NCBI GenBank assembly: GCA_007859835.1 | Contig: SJPJ01000001.1 | Location: 2,971,922 to 3,035,921 of the forward strand | DNA: 64,000 bases | Source of the DNA: Novipirellula herctigrandis | GTDB lineage: Bacteria; Planctomycetota; Planctomycetia; Pirellulales; Pirellulaceae | Direction of reading: 5' to 3' | Shown here: positions 9,471 through 18,229 of the stretch, piece by piece | Position numbering within the stretch: position 1 is the first letter of the stretch | How the letters are laid out: every line of letters starts with the position of its first letter | Translations under genes and position numbers: made by a program | The notes under the pieces: generated by a model | Databases searched by the model: none | The model's input: the letters and a program-made list of their open reading frames with translations, nothing else | Told to the model about the DNA's origin: nothing

Positions 9471-10162
9471 GCCTTTCGCCAAACGACCGGTGTCTTTCGG
9501 TTCGGATAGAGTTCGCGACAAATACCGCACTTCGTTCCATCGCAACCGCGGGCGGTACAGTGTTCGCGACCATAGTAAATGATCTGCAAATGCAATTCGT
9601 TCCAAGACTCTTTCGGGAATAGTTTCTTCAATCCGGCTTCGGTCTCGACCACACTCTTGCCACTGGAAAGCCCCCAGCGCTGAGCCAAACGATGAATATG
9701 GGTATCGACCGGAAACGCTGGCTCTCCGAAAGCCTGTGCCATCACGACGCTGGCGGTTTTATGCCCAACACCCGCCAACGCTTCGAGCTCATCGAAGGTT
9801 CTTGGAACGATGCAGCCATGTTCCTCAACAAGGCGATTCGCGAGCCGGTACAGGTTTTTTGATTTCGAATTTGAGAGACCAATCGGGCGAATGATTCGCA
9901 AAATCCCCTGCTCGCCCAACGAAAGCATCTTTTCGGGCGTGCCAGCAACCTCGAACAACTCGGGAGTAACTTCGTTGACTTTCTTGTCGGTACACTGAGC
10001 ACTGAGCAGCACCGCCACCAACAACGTGAATTCGTCTTGATGATCCAGCGGAATTGGCGGAGCGGGATAAAGTTCCCCAAGTCGCCGCCGAACCAAATTG
10101 GCACGTTCCTGTTTTTTCAATGTTCGAATCTCTCTGTTACCGCGAAATAAGCGATCGAGCAT
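9467..10162 (-). CDS. nth: endonuclease III (DNA glycosylase/AP lyase)
   Basis: Nth removes oxidised pyrimidines and nicks the resulting abasic site. Helix-hairpin-helix LAGVGHKTASVV carries the catalytic Lys135, and VDTHIHRLA carries the catalytic Asp153. The N-terminal substrate-pocket motif LLVAVLLSAQCTDKKVN is canonical. The C-terminal [4Fe-4S] loop is present but differently spaced: Cys at 202, 207, 212 and 215 (X4, X4, X2) instead of the E. coli C-X6-C-X2-C-X5-C. I take the ATG at 10162 (231 aa); the frame is open to a GTG at 10201. The stop codon overlaps that of the convergent M48 gene. Confidence 0.94.
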   Translation of the reverse strand: MLDRLFRGNREIRTLKKQERANLVRRRLGELYPAPPIPLDHQDEFTLLVAVLLSAQCTDKKVNEVTPELFEVAGTPEKMLSLGEQGILRIIRPIGLSNSKSKNLYRLANRLVEEHGCIVPRTFDELEALAGVGHKTASVVMAQAFGEPAFPVDTHIHRLAQRWGLSSGKSVVETEAGLKKLFPKESWNELHLQIIYYGREHCTARGCDGTKCGICRELYPNRKTPVVWRKA

Positions 10163-10403
10163 TCTCGTTGATCGCTTACCATTTATTACCGAAAGCGACA
10201 CTTTTTGCTATGCAAGACAGAGCATCTTTCTTGCCTTTGGCCGCATTGATTACAATGCGGCGTGTTTGCGATTCTTGCCGAGCGGACCTCACCCATCCAC
10301 AACTCAATGAGCGCAACGATCTAAAACACGCCGAGAAGTTTTCGGACGCCAGCCGCAACGCATCCGGCCCCGCTTTCGACTCATACAACAAAACGACGAA
10401 TGA

Positions 10404-11048
10404 TTAACCGTCGTCTTTCGTGAATTTGGTCATCAGCAATTGGGCTGCGTCATAGGTGGCATGCGCGGCGATCGGGATCAACAAATTGTCGGTCCATAGT
10501 AACAGCACACCAAAGTACAATCCCATTAGCGCTGCTAAGAAAAAGTAAAGCTTCGTGAACGGATGAACCAAGCCAAAGGCGATCGAAGATGCGACTAGAG
10601 CGAATGCCCATTCAACCTGTGTGACTTCGGTGGCCACTTCGCCACCGGTGGCTAACCACGGCAATAGCCAACCACGAAACAGCAGCTCTTCGCCCACACC
10701 GGCACAAAGACTAATCACGATCAGCTCTGCACCGCTGAGGCTGAGCAGTGTTTGGATCACGCCATCTTTGCTGAGTCGCTCTAATTCACGAACCGGTTCC
10801 CAGGGAATCCGGCGCACCAACTCAATCAGAATCACTATCGGGATCGCAGCAGCACAGCCATAGGCCAACCCCGAAGCGACCGCCCCCGCACCAGCCGCAT
10901 CCGGCTCGGGCACCATCGCTCGCGTGTCTGGGCCAAGTAGCCACCCCAACAACAGCGCCAATAGCCCTAAAGCCGACTCAAATAGCACGGCTGTTAAAAA
11001 CAGGTCATCGGCGGTTTGCTCGAGGGATTCCTCTTCATCTTGGTCCAT
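10404..11048 (-). CDS. CPBP (CAAX/Abi) family intramembrane glutamic endopeptidase
   Basis: This polytopic protein carries the CPBP motifs: VGEELLFRGWLLP (Glu120, Glu121, Arg125), FGLVHP (His162), and AAHATYDAAQ (His196 and Asp200). Bacterial members act as membrane-embedded peptidases, some in bacteriocin immunity or protein processing. The substrate is unknown here. The ATG at 11048 gives 214 aa. A GTG at 11126 would add 26 residues that include a short hydrophobic stretch, so the start is uncertain. It is transcribed divergently from the ArsR gene and toward nth, with an empty 240-bp gap before nth. Confidence 0.85.
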   Translation of the reverse strand: MDQDEEESLEQTADDLFLTAVLFESALGLLALLLGWLLGPDTRAMVPEPDAAGAGAVASGLAYGCAAAIPIVILIELVRRIPWEPVRELERLSKDGVIQTLLSLSGAELIVISLCAGVGEELLFRGWLLPWLATGGEVATEVTQVEWAFALVASSIAFGLVHPFTKLYFFLAALMGLYFGVLLLWTDNLLIPIAAHATYDAAQLLMTKFTKDDG

Positions 11049-11161
11049 CCCTAAAAGGTACGCGGATGCTAGCCCAATGACAGCCCCCCGATGTCGAGTT
11101 CCTACCGAGCACGCGTTTTGCAGCACTGGTTTCTTGGCGATCGGGCTTATAGATTAAGGGT

Positions 11162-11497
11162 ATGGAAAAAACGAGGGCGAATTTGAATGACGAGCAAATG
11201 CATCGCATTGCCAAAGCGATCGCAGACCCGCAACGGTTTGCGATTTTGGCCTGCATTGCTCGCGAAACCGAAATCGCCTGCAAATCGCTGGTCGAAGAAT
11301 TCCCCATCACGCAAGCGACCATTTCCCACCATTTGAAGGAATTAGTCGCTGCGGATCTGATTCGATCTCGCCGTCAGGGCCAACTTGTCATTTTGTCGTG
11401 CCGCCGCGAAATTTGTGCCGCCTACACGCGAATTTTGTCAGAAATGTTGATCGCACCCCCGAAATGCTCCGCTGACGAACCAGCGTCCGATGACTGA
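11162..11497 (+). CDS. ArsR-family winged-helix transcriptional regulator
   Basis: A 111-aa protein with the ArsR fold: IAKAIADPQRFAILACIA (helix 1-2), LVEEFPITQATISHHLKELVAADLIRSRR (recognition helix and start of the wing), and GQLVILSCRREI. I see no CxC metal site in the recognition helix; the cysteines (residues 31, 40, 80, 85 and 101) are scattered, so a metal-sensing role is not evident. The gene overlaps the start of folK by 8 bp and is divergent from the CPBP gene, whose promoter it could control. Confidence 0.9.
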   Translation: MEKTRANLNDEQMHRIAKAIADPQRFAILACIARETEIACKSLVEEFPITQATISHHLKELVAADLIRSRRQGQLVILSCRREICAAYTRILSEMLIAPPKCSADEPASDD

Positions 11498-12371
11498 CAA
11501 AGCCCAATGTTTGATCAGCTTCGGCAGCAATCTCGGCAACCGCGATACGGTCTTGGCCGAAGCAGCTGCCCGCTTGGACGCGTCGACGATGGTCGACTCG
11601 CTGGCCACAAGCCGGCTGTTCGAAACGCCACCGATTGGCGGACCCGGCGGCCAAGAACCGTTCCTCAACGCGGTCGCCGCGTTCGAAACGTCCTCTTCGG
11701 CTCGCGAAATCCTTCATCTATTGCAGTCGATTGAAGACGATCTTGGTCGAACTCGGCGCCGACGCTGGGACGCGCGTTCGATCGACCTGGATGTCGTTTT
11801 GCATGGCCAATTGGTCGGGTCCGCGACCGCTCTGATCGTCCCTCACCCCCGCTACACCGCACGCCAATTTGTGCTCACCCCCGCCTGTGACGTGGCATCG
11901 CATTTCCGCGACCCCCGTTTTGGGTGGACGCTTGGACAACTGGCTGGCCACTTGTCTGCCGGAAGTGCCTCGATGGCTTTGATTGGGTCCGACGCAGCAA
12001 CGCGACGAGAAATCTGTAATCGGCTGACTGCGGAACATGGGATTCAAACCTTCACCGCGGGGACACCGATAACCGCTGATCCTAGCCAACCCTGGGTTTC
12101 GGAATGCGTCCCAGATTTACCATTGGACCGGACGCCCGCGACAACAGCCCTGCCGAATTTGCCGCGTCTCATCACTCGAATCGGCTGGACAACGCCCAAA
12201 ACTCGTTGGCCAGCCCCCCACTTAATCTGGACCTCACGCACTCGGTGGCCAGAATATCGGCTGGAAATCGACGATCTGGACTGGGCAGTCAGCGAAATTG
12301 CCTCCGCACTCGACTCAATGCGCTGCCCGGTGCGGCCAGTGACCGAGGATGGTCGCTGGTTTTCGAAGTGA
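11490..12371 (+). CDS. folK: FolK (HPPK) with unrecognised C-terminal extension
   Basis: FolK pyrophosphorylates 6-hydroxymethyl-dihydropterin in folate synthesis. The HPPK domain covers about residues 5-160: FGSNLGNRDTVL, GGPGGQEPFLNAVAAF, DLGRTRRRRWDARSIDLDVVLHG and PHPRYTARQFVLTPACDV. Normal HPPK is about 160-170 aa. This protein has 293, and the last 130 residues do not match a family I know. The extension opens with MALIGSDAATRREICNRL, faintly like a worn nucleotide-binding loop, and is Trp/Pro-rich later (IGWTTPKTRWPAP). The start overlaps the upstream ArsR gene by 8 bp, so translation is likely coupled. Confidence 0.9.
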   Translation: MTDKAQCLISFGSNLGNRDTVLAEAAARLDASTMVDSLATSRLFETPPIGGPGGQEPFLNAVAAFETSSSAREILHLLQSIEDDLGRTRRRRWDARSIDLDVVLHGQLVGSATALIVPHPRYTARQFVLTPACDVASHFRDPRFGWTLGQLAGHLSAGSASMALIGSDAATRREICNRLTAEHGIQTFTAGTPITADPSQPWVSECVPDLPLDRTPATTALPNLPRLITRIGWTTPKTRWPAPHLIWTSRTRWPEYRLEIDDLDWAVSEIASALDSMRCPVRPVTEDGRWFSK

Positions 12372-12629
12372 AAGCACTCATTTTCAACGCAAACCAACCA
12401 GATATCACAGATAACCATGGGGGACGCCGAATGACCTGCGACAAAATGTCGCGGGCCTCTGCTAAGCCCTTGCAAGAGTGCTCCATCGCACACAATACTG
12501 TCGCCTTCGTCTGCTGACCAATGCGTGCGACAATTTTTCCACCATCGGTTACCTCGAACGATTCCTTTTCGGTGAATTTCCTGTTCCACATCAGTGCTAC
12601 GTGCTCTCCAAACGCGGCCAACATCCATT
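12372..12629. other. gap upstream of the respiratory cluster
   Basis: There is no convincing gene in these 258 bases. This is where the promoter of the actA-coxD cluster should lie, but I could not identify clear -35/-10 boxes or an operator. Confidence 0.5.
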
Positions 12630-13319
12630 ATGCAACGGTTTCTTTTTCCTCGCTGGGTCAACCGATTCCTTATGGTACTCGGTGCCGCTGCAGTCGGAGG
12701 TGGCGGATACGCCACTCTGATGGGTGGCATCGTGACCGACCCTGTGACCCTCAACACTGGTTATCAGCCTGAACAGCCTGTCCCGTTTAGCCATGCACTG
12801 CATGCCGGCCAATTGAAGATGGATTGTCGCTATTGCCACGACACCGTGTTCGAAGCTGCTCACGCAGCGGTTCCGCCGACGGCGACATGTATCAATTGCC
12901 ACAGTCCCGCCGACGCTCAGGGGATCACGGCATTGTCGGCGGTTCGTGCGGACAGTGAAAAACTTGATCCAATTCACGCCAGCTGGGAAACGGGCAAGAG
13001 TGTGGCATGGAAACGAATCCACAACCTGCCCGAATTCGTCTACTTCAATCACGCTGCTCACGTCAATTCAGGCGTTAGCTGCAAGAGTTGTCATGGGCGG
13101 ATCGATCAAATGGAAGTCGTTCACCAAGCGGAAACATTGTCGATGGCTTGGTGTATCGAATGCCATCGCAATCCAAATCCGCATTTGCGGCCGAAAGATC
13201 AGGTCACCAATTTGGATTGGCAGCCAGCCGAGGATTGGGACCAAGAAGCTTTTGCGGCCCAAGCTCGCGAAGAACAAAACATCAACCCACAAGTGCATTG
13301 TGCGGTTTGCCATCGCTAG
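12630..13319 (+). CDS. actA: ActA, pentaheme cytochrome c of alternative complex III
   Basis: Five CXXCH haem sites are visible at residues 66-70, 87-91, 151-155, 175-179 and 224-228, matching the pentaheme ActA of alternative complex III (quinol:electron acceptor oxidoreductase). A hydrophobic N-terminus (residues 10-28, VNRFLMVLGAAAVGGGGYA) anchors or exports it. Extra histidines (PFSHALHAG, YFNHAAHV) fit bis-His haem ligation. I chose the ATG at 12630 (229 aa), since the residues from an upstream GTG at 12594 do not look like coding sequence. It is the first gene of the cluster and is followed by actB after 72 bp. Confidence 0.93.
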   Translation: MQRFLFPRWVNRFLMVLGAAAVGGGGYATLMGGIVTDPVTLNTGYQPEQPVPFSHALHAGQLKMDCRYCHDTVFEAAHAAVPPTATCINCHSPADAQGITALSAVRADSEKLDPIHASWETGKSVAWKRIHNLPEFVYFNHAAHVNSGVSCKSCHGRIDQMEVVHQAETLSMAWCIECHRNPNPHLRPKDQVTNLDWQPAEDWDQEAFAAQAREEQNINPQVHCAVCHR

Positions 13320-13323
13320 TCGT

Positions 13324-13359
13324 TTGCATTTATTGCACCACTTGCATTTATTGCACCAC
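13324..13359. repeat. 18-bp tandem duplication between actA and actB
   Basis: Two exact copies of ttgcatttattgcaccac lie at 13324-13341 and 13342-13359, immediately after the actA stop. Confidence 0.95.
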
Positions 13360-13391
13360 TGTCAACGCCTTCACCCTTACGCATCTTTGTA

Positions 13392-16300
13392 ATGACATCC
13401 ACCGATCCTTCGTCTGCATCGCAGAACATCGAAACCCCACGAGTACGCTATTGGCGTAGTCTTTCGGAGCTTCAAAATCGCGAAGATTTCCAAAACTACA
13501 TCGATCGCGAATTCCCGGTCGCGGCGTCCGAGTTCCCCGAAGGCGTTTCGCGACGTCGTTGGATGCAAATCATGGGGGCGTCTTTAGCAGTAGCCGGTGC
13601 GAGCGGTTGTCGTTACCCAGAAGAGACGATTGCGCCGTTTGTGATTCGCCCCGAAGGCCGAGTCCCAGGCGAATCGTATACGCGTGCGACCAACGTTGAA
13701 CTCGCCGGCCGCGTTTACAACCTTCTTATTAGCTGCGTCGATGGCCGCCCACAAAAGGTTGAACCGAACACGGATCATCCGACTGGAAGCGGCACTGACG
13801 TATACGCTCAAGCCAGCCTATTGGACCTCTATGACCCCGACCGTGCTCGTGGCGACGAAGGCTTTTTGATTCGCAAAGGGGAAAAACGACGCGAGCAAGC
13901 GACTTGGGACGATTTCGTTCCCTTCGCCCAAGCGTTGATCCAAACCGAAGCTCAAACCAGTAAGGGTTCGAAGCTTGCGGTCCTCATGCCGCCGACCGCT
14001 TCGCCATCGATCGTGCGAATGTTGTCGACCCTGAAAGAAAAATGTCCGGCAGCGACGATCGCAAATTTCGACGCCGCGCATGGCCAGGCAATGCGTGTGG
14101 CGACAACGAAAGTTTTTGGTAAACCCGCTCAACAAGTGCTCGATTTGAGCAAGGCCAAGATCATCCTGACACTCCAATCCGATATTCTTGGCACCGATTC
14201 GGGCATGCTGAATAACGCTCGCACGTTTGCCGAGCGACGTGATCCGACAACCGACGAAATGAGCCGTTTGTATGTTGTCGAAGGTGGCTTTACATCGACC
14301 GGTGCGATGGCGGATTCACGATTGGCGTTGCGACCAAGTGAAATGCCAGCTTTCCTCAGCGAATTGGCTCGCCGTGTTGAAAAGCTCTCCGGCAACGATT
14401 CCGAAACTGACACCGAAAACTCCAAGGCGTTCGACGAACTACCAACGCATGCCGAGCGACTCGAGCGTTACCTTGATGTACTCGCGCACGACATTGCCGG
14501 GGCCGGTTCGGATGCGGTGGTCGTCGTTGGCGAGCACCTAGGTGCCGATGCGATTGCGGCCGGCATCGCGATGAATAAGCAAATTGGCTCGCTCGGTACG
14601 ATCCAAACGTTTTCTCCGCTTGTGGATGGCGATCTCGGCGAATTCACATCGATCGACCAGTTCGCTGCAAAGATCAACAAGGGCGACATTGATTCGCTGA
14701 TCATCCTCGGTGGTAATCCCGTTGCAACCGCTCCTGGGGACATTGATTTGGCGGCTGCTATCGCCAAGCTTGAAAACTCAGTCTATCTCGGTGAATACGA
14801 CGACGAGACCGGATTGGTATGTAAGTGGTCCCTGCCACTCGCTCATCCGCTCGAATCATGGGGCGATTGTGTCAACGATCATGGCGCGTACGGCGTATGC
14901 CAACCTCAAATCCTACCGCTGCTAGGTGGACGAGCTACGATCGAAGTACTTGCGTCGATGCTTGGTGAAAAAGAAACCAAGCCAGACGCGATCGTTCGCC
15001 GTACCGCAGACGCGATTGCGGGCTCCTCACTGAGTGATCGCCAATGGCGGAAACTGCTTCATGACGGCTACTCCCCCGATGTCATGTTCGGCAACGACAA
15101 ACTGGCGGCAAACGTTGAATTCGAATCGCTCAGCGACAACGCACCCGTTGCAATTTCGCCTGACGAGCTCGACAAGGATAACTTTGAAGTCATCTTTGTT
15201 CCGGCCGACGGTATTTATGATGGCCGCTTTGCGAACAACGGATGGCTGCAGGAATTGCCACAAGCTTTGACAAAATTGACATGGGATAATGCCGCAATAC
15301 TTAGCCCGTCGACCGCGAAGAAGCTAGGAATTCGTCATGGCCAAGTGATCGCACTTCGCAAAGGTGATTCCTTACTGGAATTGCCCATCTACGAACTTCC
15401 CGGCTGTGCCCCGGGTGTTGTGACAACCGCGATTGGTTACGGACGTCCTCGAGCAGGCATGGTTGGTGGGTACACCGAAGACGACGTTCCCGTCGCTGGA
15501 ACCGATGTGTCGCCGCTCCGGAAAAGTGACGAGATGATGCTTGTCACCAATGTCGAGGCTCGACCACGATTCCGCGAATACACCTTGGCGACCACCCAAG
15601 ACCACTGGGCAATCGACGAACGAGGACGTGATGAAGCAGAACGACGTAGCTTCTCGCTCGTTCGCGAAGGAACCGTTGAGTTACTGAAAAAAGTACCCGA
15701 GTTTGCCGAATCGAAAGGCCCTCACGTCCCCGTGGTTGGGCCTGATCCCAAGCAGACGGGTTCGCTGTGGCATGAACCGATCACCATGATCGAAGAGGAA
15801 CGCCCCAATTTGCCTCAGTGGGGTATGGCGATCGACTTGTCCAAGTGCATTGGTTGCAATGCGTGCGTGATCGCTTGTCAAAGCGAAAACAACGTGCCGA
15901 TCGTTGGCAAAGAACAAGTCGGCAACAGCCGCGAAATGCATTGGTTGCGAATCGACCGGTACTTCCAAGGCGATGAAGAAAACGCGGAAGTGGTCCATCA
16001 ACCCGTCGCTTGTATGCACTGTGAAACGGCTCCTTGCGAGCAAGTTTGTCCGGTCGCAGCGACGGTCCACACGGACGAAGGGCTCAACGCGATGGCTTAC
16101 AACCGTTGCATTGGCACTCGTTATTGTGCGAACAACTGTCCGTTCAAAGTCCGCCGATTCAACTACTTCAATTACAACAAAGAGGTGGGTGTTGGCTATG
16201 GCATCGACGCTTACCCAAGTTCGATCGAGGCAGCGAACCGTCAACTACAAGCCTTGGTGATGAATCCCGAAGTAACCGTTCGTGGCCGTGGTGTCATGGA

Positions 16301-16757
16301 AAAATGCACCTACTGTGTCCAACGAATTGAGAAGGCAAAGATCGAAGCTCGCAAAGATGGCGGACGACCGGTCGCCGATGGCGACATCATTACGGCTTGC
16401 CAATCGGCTTGCCCAACCAATGCGATCGACTTCGGTAACGTGGCTGACCCCGATTCCGTCGTCTCCAAGAAACATGCGGATGTTCGCAGCTACGGCATGC
16501 TGTCTCAATTGAACGTCAAGCCACGAACGCAGTACTTGGCTCGCGTCCGCAATCCGGACAGACGCTTGATGACCCGGGCACAACTCGATGACTTGGCGAC
16601 ATTGAAAGCTCCTCATCATGGTCATAGCGATGATGGTCATAGCGATGATGGTCATGACTCACACGAACCGGCTGATAGTGAACACGGCCACGCTGATGCC
16701 CACAATCATGACGATTCCGACAGCGAAGAAACGCACAGCACGGAACATACAAGCTGA
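13392..16757 (+). CDS. actB: ActB, molybdopterin-oxidoreductase-like and iron-sulfur subunit of alternative complex III
   Basis: ActB (1121 aa) is a fusion of a molybdoenzyme-like domain and a four-cluster ferredoxin domain. A Tat-type signal (SRRRWMQIMGASLAVAGASGC) near residue 53 ends in a lipobox-like Cys. Residues 80-780 resemble the molybdopterin oxidoreductase fold, which in this family carries no cofactor. The Fe-S part starts at CIGCNACVIAC (Cys819), then CMHCETAPCEQVCP (Cys874), CIGTRYCANNCP (about 906) and CTYC...CQSACP (Cys972 and about 1003). The tail is His/Asp-rich with GHSDD repeats. It electrically links quinol oxidation at ActC/ActF to the haems of ActA and ActE. Confidence 0.95.
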   Translation: MTSTDPSSASQNIETPRVRYWRSLSELQNREDFQNYIDREFPVAASEFPEGVSRRRWMQIMGASLAVAGASGCRYPEETIAPFVIRPEGRVPGESYTRATNVELAGRVYNLLISCVDGRPQKVEPNTDHPTGSGTDVYAQASLLDLYDPDRARGDEGFLIRKGEKRREQATWDDFVPFAQALIQTEAQTSKGSKLAVLMPPTASPSIVRMLSTLKEKCPAATIANFDAAHGQAMRVATTKVFGKPAQQVLDLSKAKIILTLQSDILGTDSGMLNNARTFAERRDPTTDEMSRLYVVEGGFTSTGAMADSRLALRPSEMPAFLSELARRVEKLSGNDSETDTENSKAFDELPTHAERLERYLDVLAHDIAGAGSDAVVVVGEHLGADAIAAGIAMNKQIGSLGTIQTFSPLVDGDLGEFTSIDQFAAKINKGDIDSLIILGGNPVATAPGDIDLAAAIAKLENSVYLGEYDDETGLVCKWSLPLAHPLESWGDCVNDHGAYGVCQPQILPLLGGRATIEVLASMLGEKETKPDAIVRRTADAIAGSSLSDRQWRKLLHDGYSPDVMFGNDKLAANVEFESLSDNAPVAISPDELDKDNFEVIFVPADGIYDGRFANNGWLQELPQALTKLTWDNAAILSPSTAKKLGIRHGQVIALRKGDSLLELPIYELPGCAPGVVTTAIGYGRPRAGMVGGYTEDDVPVAGTDVSPLRKSDEMMLVTNVEARPRFREYTLATTQDHWAIDERGRDEAERRSFSLVREGTVELLKKVPEFAESKGPHVPVVGPDPKQTGSLWHEPITMIEEERPNLPQWGMAIDLSKCIGCNACVIACQSENNVPIVGKEQVGNSREMHWLRIDRYFQGDEENAEVVHQPVACMHCETAPCEQVCPVAATVHTDEGLNAMAYNRCIGTRYCANNCPFKVRRFNYFNYNKEVGVGYGIDAYPSSIEAANRQLQALVMNPEVTVRGRGVMEKCTYCVQRIEKAKIEARKDGGRPVADGDIITACQSACPTNAIDFGNVADPDSVVSKKHADVRSYGMLSQLNVKPRTQYLARVRNPDRRLMTRAQLDDLATLKAPHHGHSDDGHSDDGHDSHEPADSEHGHADAHNHDDSDSEETHSTEHTS
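16620..16658 (+). repeat. 15-bp in-frame repeat in the actB tail
   Basis: Two exact copies of ggtcatagcgatgat (16620-16634 and 16635-16649) and a partial third encode GHSDD repeats in the His-rich C-terminal tail of ActB. The tail could bind metal, but this is only suggested by composition. Confidence 0.9.
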
Positions 16758-16820
16758 TAGCTAACGACTATCAGTGGACAGCTTTATTCAAATTTCATCC
16801 TTCAAACTTCAAACTTCCCC

Positions 16821-18227
16821 ATGTCTCTTGCCATCCCGAACGGATTGGACAATACCGTCGAACGCCCGGGCGAGCGAGCCCCGTTGGTGCTTGGCGATAC
16901 GACCTATCACGACATCACCGAAGCGGTATGCCAAGTCGCCGAACGTCCGCCGGGTCGCGGCTGGATTTTCGGATTCTTGGTCGCGTTTGCACTGTTGAAC
17001 TGGCTTGGCATTTGCATTGCCTACCTGATCTATACCGGCGTCGGCGTCTGGGGTAACCAAGCACCGGTGTTCTGGGGTTGGCCGATCGTCAACTTCGTTT
17101 TTTGGGTCGGTATCGGTCACGCAGGAACGCTGATCAGTGCAATTTTGTTCCTGTTTCGTCAAGAGTGGCGAACCAGTATCAACCGCGCTGCCGAAGCGAT
17201 GACCATTTTCGCGGTTGCGTGTGCAGGAACCTTCCCCGGCATTCACGTCGGCCGAGCTTGGTTGGCATTTTGGTTGGCCCCTTATCCAAGTTTGAATCTT
17301 TGGATGTGGCCTCAATTCCGCAGTCCTCTGCTTTGGGATGTTTTCGCGGTCAGCACCTACGGAACCGTTTCGCTGCTGTTTTGGTACATGGGGATGGTGC
17401 CCGACTTGGCAACTTTCCGTGATCGATCCAAAAACAAATGGCGACGAATGGCGTACGGGATATTGGCACTCGGTTGGACCGGGTCGTCACGGCACTGGAT
17501 GCGATACGAAAAGGCATACGCTCTGCTCGCCGCCCTCGCTGCGCCGCTGGTTTTGTCGGTCCATACGATCGTTTCCTTTGACTTCGCGGTCTCGCAAGTC
17601 CCAGGATGGCATACAACGATTTTCCCACCTTACTTTGTCGCCGGTGCAATCTTTAGTGGATTTGCGATGGTGCTGACATTGATGGTGCCTGCTCGAACAA
17701 TGCTAGGTCTGGAAAAATTGATCACCATTCGGCACTTGGAAAACATGTGCAAGATCATCTTGGCAACCGGCTCGATCGTCGGTTTGGCCTATGGAACCGA
17801 ATTCTTCATCGCCTGGTACGGGCAAGTCCCCGAAGAACAATTCGCGTTCTTGAACCGAGCCCTTGGTCCCTATTGGTGGGCCTATTTGACGATGGTGTCG
17901 TGCAATGTACTGAGCCCCCAACTGTTTTGGTTCAGAAAATTCCGAACCACACCTTGGTTGATCGTCTTGGTTTGCATCTTTGTAAACATTGGAATGTGGT
18001 TCGAACGATTCGTGATTGTTGTCACGAGTTTGTCGCGAGATTACTTGCCCAGTGCATGGTCCTACTTCCATCCAACTTGGGTCGATTGGTCCATGTTGAT
18101 CGGGTCATTCGGCTTGTTCTTCACGCTGTTTTTGTTGTTCTGCAAGTTGATGCCTGTGATCAACATGGCGGAAACCAAGAGCACGTTGGCAAAACAACTT
18201 CACATGAAACATAACGACGAACACTAA
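16821..18227 (+). CDS. actC: ActC, NrfD-like quinol-interacting membrane subunit
   Basis: A polytopic protein of 468 aa with about ten hydrophobic segments. It is of the NrfD/PsrC type that forms the quinol site of alternative complex III. Recognisable stretches include [89 protein letters not shown] and FIAWYG. It lies between actB (63 bp) and actDE (2 bp), so it is translated with actDE. NrfD-family subunits anchor the iron-sulfur subunit (ActB) to the membrane. Confidence 0.94.
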   Translation: MSLAIPNGLDNTVERPGERAPLVLGDTTYHDITEAVCQVAERPPGRGWIFGFLVAFALLNWLGICIAYLIYTGVGVWGNQAPVFWGWPIVNFVFWVGIGHAGTLISAILFLFRQEWRTSINRAAEAMTIFAVACAGTFPGIHVGRAWLAFWLAPYPSLNLWMWPQFRSPLLWDVFAVSTYGTVSLLFWYMGMVPDLATFRDRSKNKWRRMAYGILALGWTGSSRHWMRYEKAYALLAALAAPLVLSVHTIVSFDFAVSQVPGWHTTIFPPYFVAGAIFSGFAMVLTLMVPARTMLGLEKLITIRHLENMCKIILATGSIVGLAYGTEFFIAWYGQVPEEQFAFLNRALGPYWWAYLTMVSCNVLSPQLFWFRKFRTTPWLIVLVCIFVNIGMWFERFVIVVTSLSRDYLPSAWSYFHPTWVDWSMLIGSFGLFFTLFLLFCKLMPVINMAETKSTLAKQLHMKHNDEH

Positions 18228-18229
18228 GC

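Noticed and set aside
10054..10407. 117-codon plus-strand frame between nth and the CPBP gene
   Set aside because: It is antisense to the start of nth, has no recognisable domain and no good start signal.
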